Below, in pieces: positions 56,166 to 64,000 of a DNA stretch of 64,000 nt. A program made the position numbers and the translations under genes. This DNA comes from Alitta virens (taxonomy: Eukaryota > Annelida > Polychaeta > Phyllodocida > Nereididae), in assembly GCA_932294295.1 (NCBI GenBank), contig OW028579.1, positions 2,733,285 to 2,797,284 on the forward strand, in the 5' to 3' direction. Position 1 is the stretch's first letter, and each line of letters starts with the position of its first letter. The notes under the pieces are model-generated. The model ran no database searches, was not told the origin of the DNA, and saw only the letters and a list, made by a program, of their open reading frames with translations.

Positions 56166-57239
56166 AGACTTTCTTAAGAAATAAAGGTTTAATATCTGAC
56201 GTGTAAACTTGAGTTATTCTTTTGATATTTAGTTTTTTTGTTTTTGTTTTGGTCTAGAGATCATAAAAGTGTCTTATATATATCAAGTAGGCTAAAACCT
56301 TAATTTTTGTAAATTCTTAGAGCACTTTTGTCCCAATTGATAAATTTGAAGTAGGTCTACTCTTATCAGAAACAAACCTTAGATTATTGAAATAATTATA
56401 AATTCAGAAAAAGCTCTTACTTTCCAATATTAAGAATTTAAAGTAAAATGCAGCAAGCGATTTTCTACTCTTCTTTTTTTTCAAAATTACAAATCACGAA
56501 TAAGAAGAATAGAGACACCCTTACCTCAATGATCTGAAAAATGCTTAACTTATCCAACAACCCCAGGTATTTGAGACCAACACCATCGACCTGAGTGGTA
56601 AGCTTTGCTGCGGTGATCAAAGGCTGTTAAGTCTATCTCATAAGGTGCCTCGGGGGAGCTGGGCTTCTAGCCGCTTGCAACAATCGAAAATCGAACTCTT
56701 TGACGCAACCCACACCCCCTCTGGCGGACATGGCTGGTACTAGAGGCAACACTGTCCATGTAGAACCTTATATTGAGGCAAATCTGCGGTTTTTTTCGCC
56801 CACGATATATTTTGAGGTTTTGATAGAGCAAATATTTAAGACACTGCAATGAAGGAATATTGAAATAATATTGAATTTCAACCTTACCTAATTATATATC
56901 ATTGCTAATAATCACTGATAATCACTGTCATGTTTCAAAGAATTCTTTTCAGTTTTGCAATAACAATGCAAGAATGTATTCCCTACATATTTTGATGCTG
57001 TTATGAAATAATCAAAATTGGTGATAAACTAGGAAAAACCAAATACAATGTACTTCGCCTTTCATTAGGCATCTATGTGTGGCAGCCGAAGACAGATTTC
57101 ATCTACGGTGTTTAAATATAACCAAAGCTGTGGTCAATCCGTCATAAACAGGCCACAATGTTCATGTAAAGTTACCTTTATCCCTATTTTGGATCGGTCA
57201 CATTAGAAGTATAACATGCTGGTATAATTTACCAATATT

Positions 57240-57520
57240 TGGTTGGGTGGTCTAATGGTTAGACGTTCGCTTGCACCTCTAAAGGACCCGGGCTCAATTC
57301 CGGGCTCGGGCACCCTTCATGAGCAACATCCCAGCTGGATGAGACGTTATATTAGTGGTCCCTTGCACTCAGTGTCTATGCTGAGGCAAGTAAAAGATCC
57401 CACCCATGGGGTGAATGTGTAACATGGATGGACTCCCCCTCTCTCTCATCAATCTTGATAGTGGCAATAATTTGCCTTATAGGGCAGAACTTTCTGTATC
57501 TATCTATCTATCTATCTTGG
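57240..57520 (+). mobile_element. SINE-B copy, complete
   Basis: TTGGGTGGTCTAATGGTTAG is a box A and GGGCTCAATTCCGGGCTC a box B. The body has CATGAGCAACATCCCAGCTG and CCCACCCATGGGGTGAATGT, then CTCATCAATCTTGATAGTGG, and ends in (TATC)n. This is the reference copy for the family here. Confidence 0.85.
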
Positions 57521-57659
57521 TTAAATGGTGTTTCAACTGACATTTGTGGCAAATGAGACTAGTGCAAACCCAACCTGCAGTGTCTATTTTTGTCCTCAGA
57601 AAATGTATCTATCAACAATTACAGAGTAAAGAAATCTTATTTTCCGGTCATTCTATCTG

Positions 57660-58480
57660 GCAGTTGTTAGACTGACTGACTGACTGACTGACTGACTTTC
57701 ATTCTATCTGGCAGCTATTAATTGGTCTGTCTATATCTGCCTAATTATGACTGACTGACTGACTGACTCGCAGGTTGGGGTGCTGGCTGACTGACTGACT
57801 GACTGTCATTCTATCTGGCAGCTATAAATTGGTCTGTCTATATCTGCCTAATTATGACTGACTGACTGACTGACTCGCAGGTTGGCGTGCTGGCTGACTG
57901 ACTGACTGACTTTCATTCTATCTGGCAGCTATTTATTGGTCTATATCTGGTCTAACTATGACTGGCTGACTGACTCGCAGGTTGGCTGGCTGACTGACTG
58001 ACTGACTGACTGACTTTCATTCTATCTGGCAGCTATTTATTGGTCTATATCTGGTCTAACTATGACTGGCTGACTGACTCGCAGGTTGGCTGGCTGACTG
58101 ACTAACTGACTGACTTTCATTCTATCTGGCAGCTATTTATTGGTCTATATCTGGTCTAACTATGACTGACTGGCTGACTGACTGGCTGACTGACTGTCTG
58201 ACTGTCTGACTGACTGACTCTCTGATGTTCTGACTGACTGACTGTCTGACTGACTGACTCTCTGACGTTCTGACTGACTGACTGACTGGCTGACTGACTG
58301 ACTGACTGACTGTTATTCTATCTGGCAGCTATTTATTGGTCTATATCTGGTCTAACTATGACTGACTGACTGACTGACTAACTGACTGACTGTTATTCTA
58401 TCTGGCAGCTAGTTATTGGTCTATATCTGGTCTAAATATGACTGTTTGACTGACTGGCTGACTGACTGTCTGACTGTACT
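57660..58480. repeat. (CTGA)n array with ATTCTATCTGGCAGCTA units
   Basis: Runs of CTGACTGACTGA alternate with a unit containing TTCATTCTATCTGGCAGCTA, TTTATTGGTCTATATCTGG and TCTAACTATGACTG. The composite unit is about 115-125 bp and occurs about seven times. It ends about 100 bp before the 44-nt EF-hand exon. Confidence 0.93.
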
Positions 58481-58582
58481 TCACAAGCCTGACCAGAAAT
58501 CTCTACAAGTGCAGCTGGCCATAAGTTAATGTCATACTCTCAACACAGGGCACAAAGGTCAGGCCGAAGACTGTAAAACTAC

Positions 58583-58626
58583 GTATTTTTCATGAGCTCC
58601 AGCACCAGAGTTTCATCATCACCAGT
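58583..58626 (-). CDS. EF-hand gene, 44-nt exon (first recognised)
   Basis: Acceptor cccttcaacag|ACTGGT, donor AATAC|gtagtt. It encodes TGDDETLVLELMKN and leaves two bases (AC) that complete a Thr codon with the first base of the 46387-46442 exon. The phase fits exactly. The donor is weaker than the others and the exon is short, so this call rests on phase, the good acceptor and an acidic, helical peptide. No start codon is present, so at least one more 5' exon is expected. Confidence 0.55.
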
Positions 58627-58931
58627 CTGTTGAAGGGAACTGACAAAAACGAAGATTAAGCCTGGTTCACCAGCTGCCCCATGTTTAAACCCTTGCACTT
58701 AATCAATCTTACTGTCCTGCGTTTTATTTGTGTCCTCCTGCTGCTGATTAAACTTATTCACCCCCCCCCCCCCAACCCCTCAGTGTGGTGATGAAATCCA
58801 CTGATGACCAGTTGTGTTCAGTACAACAGCTTTAGAATGTCACACCTGTGGAATGAGCCCAAAATCAACATCTTATAATTGTAAAAAGGTAAACCAATAA
58901 AGGTAATCTTTGTGACCTTGGTGTTAACTAC

Positions 58932-59045
58932 ACGTGGTGGTGGTGGTGGATTAGGGCTTTACGTCCTGTATTTCTGCACCTGATGGGCTAATAAGGACAG
59001 GTAGGGACCATGGCAATGAGACGAAGGATGAAACAGCCATCCAAC
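58932..59045 (-). mobile_element. SINE-A copy, head lost
   Basis: GTGGTGGTGGTGGATTAGGG to ACAGCCATCCAACA. The tRNA-like head is absent, so it is 5' truncated. Confidence 0.85.
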
Positions 59046-59389
59046 ACGACAAATTTATATTTTCGTAATATTTTGATGTGAATTTTTGACGACTTTGTGG
59101 CTCAGAGGTTCCACCCACCCCCTTGAAACACTGCAAATCTTCGCCACTGAGACTATGACGACCTTTAACAGGTTTCTGTATCTAAGTCCATCACTGGTCC
59201 TAAATAAAAGGCACCAATATGAAACGGGTTTTGACAATTTGTCTGCAAGATGGTCTGCTACTAGCCAAGGCCATGCCCATTCTTTATTACTGTCTAATTT
59301 CTACACTTGTAAAGCAAATTCTGTGACTGCACTGAGTAGTTGTTAATATACAACAATGTTAAGAAATCTGACAGATGCTAAATGCCCTT

Positions 59390-59635
59390 TTCTCCTTGGG
59401 GTGGCTTCCTATCAGCGACCGACAGTATATGTCGTTCGGATGAGACATTAAATTGGCGGTCCCTTGTAATTAGTGTCTATGCTGAGGCAAGTAAAAGGTC
59501 CCACCCATGGGGTGAATGTGTAACATAGGTGGACTTCTCCTCTCTCTCTCACCTCATCAATCAACCCTCGATAGCGGCAAGAACTTGCCTTAGAGGGCTG
59601 CACTTCCCATATCTATCTATCTATCTATGTATCTT
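59390..59635 (+). mobile_element. SINE-B copy, head lost
   Basis: TATGTCGTTCGGATGAGACA, CGGTCCCTTGTAATTAGTGT, CCCACCCATGGGGTGAATGT, CTCGATAGCGGCAAGAACTT and (TATC)n. An (AT)n run follows at 59677-59695. Confidence 0.8.
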
Positions 59636-59819
59636 AAGGAAGTCTCCCCTTCTTCAGAAATTTACATTTATATAGATATATATATATATATATATACAGA
59701 CTTTGGTTCTCTATGTTTTTGTTTGCATACTTGTTAAATTGTCATGTAAGGTTAAACATTTCTGTGGAAAATAAGTAGCGTCCGAGTCTGAGAGCTCCAT
59801 GTTTTGTTGCATGCACTTG

Positions 59820-59915
59820 TGTCAGTGTCTCAATGCTACTGGGTCTGAAGCTTAGTCAGCTTATATGACCAGGTGCCAGAGGCAGACATAATGATGAGAT
59901 GATAAGCCCTAAATT
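59820..59915 (-). mobile_element. SINE-B 3' fragment
   Basis: CTCAATGCTACTGGGTCTGA, AGCTTAGTCAGCTTATATGA and GGCAGACATAATGATGAGAT. Same orientation as 20130-20412. Confidence 0.7.
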
Positions 59916-59999
59916 TACAATTAACTGATTGGAATCAATCATTTACAATTCATTGAATGACTTAAAGAGAAAAGGTTTCTATTGAGATGAGCGTTAGCG

Positions 60000-60130
60000 T
60001 CATGGCCGAATGTGCCACGTGCGTTTTCCTCGAGAAGGATAAACGCATGGTTTTCGCCTATATATAATCAGGCGAAAACCATGCGTTTGTCCAAATGCAT
60101 GGAAAATGCACGTGGCACCTTTGGCCATGA
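60000..60130. mobile_element. Family P palindromic MITE
   Basis: CATGGCCGAATGTGCCACG to CTTTGGCCATG. The centre is replaced by CGCCTATATATAATCAGGCG, itself a small palindrome. From 60131 to 63100 I see no gene, SINE or MITE; the region is AT-rich unique sequence. Confidence 0.88.
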
Positions 60131-63109
60131 AAAAGAAACCACAGGTCAAATCAACCACCTTCTGATGTCTTGCCTGTAATTGAATTTTAATGCTGTTCAC
60201 TACCTACAGGCCACTATGATAGCAATTCTTTGTGTAGTTATATGTACCCACTTATATCTTTCTGTGAGATTGGCTGCTTCTGGGCCATTTGCGATTCTTC
60301 TTCATCTGATCAATTGATTTCTACGTTTGAAGTTTACCTTACAACGATGTCTCTACATCTTTTAAATGGTGACCTCACATTCTATTATACATTCTATTAT
60401 ATTATTATATTATGATATTATTCTATTATTCTATGATACCATTTGGATTCAAATATAGCCCTAACTACTTGATAGGAATATGTACTTCCTGGTAATAAAT
60501 TTTGATCTTATAAAGATCTCACAGAATACTTTAGTGAGCTCATGAGGTCACAGTGAGCTTGTAATTCTTGTAATGCCCTCACACTGAGCCGCTGAGTTTA
60601 CTCATACATGTAGTTGTGCTGGAGTTGGACAAAGTTCTGAAACTTTTTAACATTAAACTCATGATTAAGGATTTGCCAATCTTTGGAACAACTTTCTTTA
60701 GACTATAGGCCTGAGTATTATTAAAAAGTTCAAATTATGGACGATATTGCATTCAAGCAGACGCTCTTATGAACTGGTTTCTTTAACACCAGATGGCGTT
60801 ATCGTAGATCAAAAAGACGAATGGTGGCGTGACAGTGCTGCCTGCCACTACAGCCACTCACACTTTAAACTAGCTCTAAGCGTTCCTCAGTAGAAGGGAT
60901 AAAAACTGACCTTACTCTTTCAAATTGTTCATTAAAGCCCCTCAAGGTTCAAAGCCTGATTGAGGCTGCCTACTTGTGAAGATAGGCGACTGAATGAAAT
61001 TAATCAATTCATAAATCAGTTATTGCAAGATTTCACAAAATTGCTCTATTAATTGGTACTAAATATGGAGACTAATACAATATAGTAGCACTTTTTGTTA
61101 TTTCTATTATACTATACTTCATTTGCCAATTGTCCCATGTGCACAGCCCTGGAAAACTGCTTGTTATGAAAGTGGCTGAACTTCAACCATGTATTGACTC
61201 AATGGCATAATAATCAAACTTCAAAAGGGATTTCAAGGTGGCCTCCTACCGATCACTAGATCTGATATTCATTACAACTTACATGTAAGTACAATGGTCA
61301 TAAACAATTATCGCCTTTCTATCAATAGCGTAGGCAGCCCCATTGGAAAATTAAAAAAAGGTCTGAGCCTGGGATGTCCAGTTTTGCCAAATGGGTCATT
61401 ATGACTGATTAACATCAAACGAAAAACCAAAAGGCTCTTTGTGGTTTGGACTTTTATTCACAAATTACAGACCACTTGGAAACTTGCCAGGTACATCAAA
61501 TTGTCAATTTTACAGTTGATGCAATTAAGGGACATCATCCAATTTGATTTAAGGGCACAGAAACTCCTTAATTGATATTGATTGTGATGATAAGTCACAA
61601 AATTCAACCCTAACCTTTAGGAATTTAATTTTTTTTTACTGGACAAACTGGACATCCCTTAATGGCATCTACTAGTAACAAAAACATCAACACAACATCT
61701 AAAAACACTTATGAATATGACGTACAGCCATGTAAAAAAATTGCCTCACTTTTGGCATGAACATTTTGGCATTGAATGAAAACATTTTGGTGCAACAACT
61801 GTGGAAAATATTCATAATTCACATTTTAGGGTTAAAAAAAAAAAAAAAAAATTATATATAAGAACCAGCTTATGTCACTATAGTAACTTTTTTTTTACCC
61901 TTCAGTAGATCGAACTATTTCATAAATTTCTGATTATTATTTGAAAGTTATGGAATAAAGCTGCATATGAGTGTAATACCATAGTAAATCACTGTTAATT
62001 AACAACTTTGAAATAGAAACTTCACCCAGAGATAAATAGCACCACAACATCAAGTATATTTAAATATGAAATTCAACAACAATGACAAACTTGCTGACGA
62101 ATTGTGCTCAAAAGTGTTATTTGGGCAGATCTCATATTTTGACCACTTTTTTTTCTCACCAGGTGTCACTACCCGTACGTGACACCAGAGCCATCTGTCG
62201 GATTATATTTTCTCACATTTTTGCTTTTTGGTTATTCCAGAGAAGAAAGCATATTATGCATTACGTAGATTTCAAGGATATAATTAATTTTGTAAATATG
62301 ATGGATTTTCAAGCTATTTCAAGAGTAAAAAGGACGGAATTTCCTTCAGAATGAGTTTTTAGACTACTTGCAAAATGGAAGACATGGCAGATTTGAGAGA
62401 CAGAGATAAGGGACTATGGCTCTAATTAGCAGGGTGGATTATGTTCACTTAAAACCAATTGGGAGAAGATTATTTTCCAAATAAGTCTTAACAAGGAAGA
62501 GTGTATGGCTATATATATCATGTTGTTGTATCCAGTTGAGGAGCAATGGAAAATCTAGCACTTTTCAATCCCTTAAGCTTTTTGATAGTTACTTACAATT
62601 GATCAAATAATTCATAAAAATCTCATTTGGTATTATTTCTCTGCATAACAAAAAACATTAGGAATTAACTCCACTTTAAAAAAATGTGCTAAAAAGGTAC
62701 CCACGAGTTAATGTGTAAATTTGTCAAAATCTACACAATAATAAAATCTCCAAAAACAGACAACTGGGGACACAGGCCTCTGAGAGTGAGTAATTAGGTA
62801 CAATGCATGCATTGGGAGATATCATTTGTTTTGACATTGTGTGCATAGATGAACTGTACACCTGTGACATTAAAACAACAATAATATGACAAATAACACA
62901 ATATATGACCATTGTATGACAGCTGTACAGAGTGGAACCCACTGACCAAATATAACACAGTTTGTTATTAAATTCTACCATGACCAATCTTGCAGGTGTT
63001 GTGAAGGAGGATAAAAAAAGAAGTTTAGTTCAAATTGTGACTCGGTAAGGATCGATTGTTAGGGTACGGTCAATGTTTCTTTTCTTAAATAAAAATAAAT
63101 TCAGTTGGT

Positions 63110-63115
63110 TTTATT
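63110..63115 (-). promoter_or_regulatory. Candidate polyadenylation signal
   Basis: TTTATT on the + strand is AATAAA on the minus strand, about 190 bp after the stop codon of the 63303-63440 exon. Confidence 0.4.
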
Positions 63116-63302
63116 CCAATCTTTTCGCTTTCTAAAAGTTTTGGAATTTTTCAATATATTAGGTTCCACAAGGATATGGGGGGGGGGGGCAATCAGGAAA
63201 TACACGATAAGTGCACCGGTAAATCGTATACTGACATAAATAAAACGATCGAATCATTGTTATGACGTCACAATAGGACTAAACGGAATGAGAGGAAGAT
63301 GG

Positions 63303-63440
63303 CTACTGTGTCTCTGCAGATGCATCCCGAGCAGCCATTTCAAGAGCATGTGCCTGCCTTAAAGACTTCGCTTTCCGGCCCATCACGATGGTGATAAATT
63401 CTTCGTATTCCAGGCAACCGGATTGATCTTTGTCAGCAAC
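63303..63440 (-). CDS. Second EF-hand gene, last exon
   Basis: Acceptor cattttgcag|GTTGCT; stop TAG at 63303. It encodes VADKDQSGCLEYEEFITIVM, then GRKAKSLRQAHALEMAARDA and SAETQ. The EF loop DKDQSGCLEYEE is canonical and differs little from EF4 of the neighbouring gene (DADQSGSLEYEE), but the C-terminal tail of about 25 residues is unrelated to its GKQDS end. Here the intron falls just before the loop, while in the neighbour EF3 and EF4 share one exon. No upstream exon is visible from 63441 to 64000, so the gene continues to the right. Confidence 0.85.
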   Translation of the reverse strand, partial: VADKDQSGCLEYEEFITIVMGRKAKSLRQAHALEMAARDASAETQ

Positions 63441-63521
63441 CTGCAAAATGAAACGGATACATTTATATTGAGACAATAATAAATAGTTCAATGTTAACGG
63501 ATAACATGCAAAATGAAATGC

Positions 63522-63598
63522 CACGCTGGCTCAATGTTGGTCCCGTGTGGCCCGAAGTTGGACAAACTTCGAGCCGATTTGGCATGATATCCGGGCCG
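63522..63598. mobile_element. Family Q MITE remnant
   Basis: CCGATTTGGCATGATATCCG at the right; the left end is diverged (AAATGCCACGCTGGC). It sits about 80 bp inside the intron of the second EF-hand gene. The remaining bases to 64000 contain a duplicated AAAATCATCCTTT-type segment and no gene. Confidence 0.55.
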
Positions 63599-64000
63599 GA
63601 TTCTTAATTATACCATATATTCATCTAAATGTAAGGTAATTTTGTAAATATGCAAAAGTTGTTCCTTCTGTCCATTTTTGTAAATTCTAAAATCATCCTT
63701 TTGCATATTTCAGTTATAATTGACAATATAACCCATTTACTAAAAATATATTTATGTATAATGCAATATACATATTACATATTAACAAAAGTTATTCCAT
63801 CAATCCATTTTTCATAACTTCTAAAATCATCCTTTGTTTATTTGGCATATTTCAGTAATAAATGCCAATTTAACTAAAAATATATTTACATACAATGTAA
63901 AATACATATTGCTCGTAAGCCCAGTTCTGGTAAATGTTTGGCTAAAAGTCACCATATGTCAACTGAATCAGCTTTTAAACAGTTAAATGCCAATACTTAA

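Larger units (their letters stand above)
29016..58626 (-). other. Gene model: four-EF-hand calcium-binding protein, six 3' exons
   Basis: Exons 58583-58626, 46387-46442, 43406-43538, 40296-40431, 39259-39353 and 29016-29229 join in phase and sum to 678 nt: 225 residues and a stop. The first roughly 80 residues are charged and probably disordered (SEEEEKRRKVV region). Four EF-hand loops follow in two pairs, with D at loop position 1 and E at position 12 in all four. The layout resembles the calmodulin superfamily with an N-terminal extension; I cannot assign a named subfamily. By family, it binds calcium, either as sensor or buffer. The introns are about 12.1, 2.8, 3.0, 0.9 and 10.0 kb and are full of repeats. 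The start codon was not found; upstream exons must lie between 58627 and 63300 or beyond. Confidence 0.85.

Noticed and set aside
56525..56533. 9-nt microexon ATCATTGAG between acceptor and donor on the minus strand
   Set aside because: The signals are good, but a 9-nt match with no phase requirement is likely chance.
56667..56849. 60-residue frame on the minus strand with GTGTGGGTTGCGTCAAAGAG
   Set aside because: No splice context and no recognised domain.

Overview
This is eukaryotic DNA. It has split genes with GT-AG introns up to about 12 kb, AT-rich sequence, several tRNA-derived SINE families, LINE remnants, many short inverted-repeat DNA transposons (MITEs) and long satellite tracts. 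Gene content (a DUF885 protein with a possible signal peptide, and calmodulin-type EF-hand proteins) and repeat style suggest an invertebrate animal, probably marine. I cannot name the phylum from sequence alone.

I can support three genes, all on the minus strand. (1) At 1073-6398 is the 5' part of a DUF885 gene: five coding exons in phase, about 227 residues, running off the left edge. (2) At 29016-58626 is the 3' part of a four-EF-hand gene: six exons in phase, 225 residues visible, introns of about 0.9 to 12 kb; its first exon was not found. (3) At 63303-63440 is the last exon of a second EF-hand gene whose upstream exons lie beyond the right edge. Genes 2 and 3 look like tandem paralogues.

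The rest is repeats. SINE-A has a Gly-like tRNA head and about 17 copies, including dimers and trimers. SINE-B has a different tRNA-like head and a GATA-repeat tail, with about ten copies or fragments. Two further tRNA-like SINEs occur once each. A 150-bp palindromic MITE with TA target sites (family P) has 11 copies. A MITE ending in CAGATAGCATTCCAAATCG (family Q) has about 12 copies, one nested around a P copy. Other families are a roughly 315-bp MITE carrying a CCACCAGGTGGC motif, a roughly 310-bp MITE ending in CAGTTAGTTTCAT, a MITE with opposed CCAAT boxes and GACGTCA, a hairpin family containing GGGATATAAC, and Tc1/mariner-like elements starting CAGTGC. LINE 3' ends with coding remnants lie at 42540-43160 and 50220-50422.

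Layout: 0-6.4 kb, DUF885 gene with a GGAGA satellite, a 200-N gap and a MITE-derived satellite in an intron; 6.4-29 kb, intergenic repeats including a 1.2-kb 37-bp satellite; 29-58.6 kb, EF-hand gene with repeat-filled introns (a GACGTCA array, a purine tract, a 1-kb TGTATGTCTG satellite, 70-bp repeats); 58.6-63.3 kb, mostly unremarkable AT-rich sequence; 63.3-64 kb, end of the second EF-hand gene. No CRISPR, operon or prokaryotic feature is present. The exons were assembled by eye from splice signals, phase and family resemblance; no search was run.
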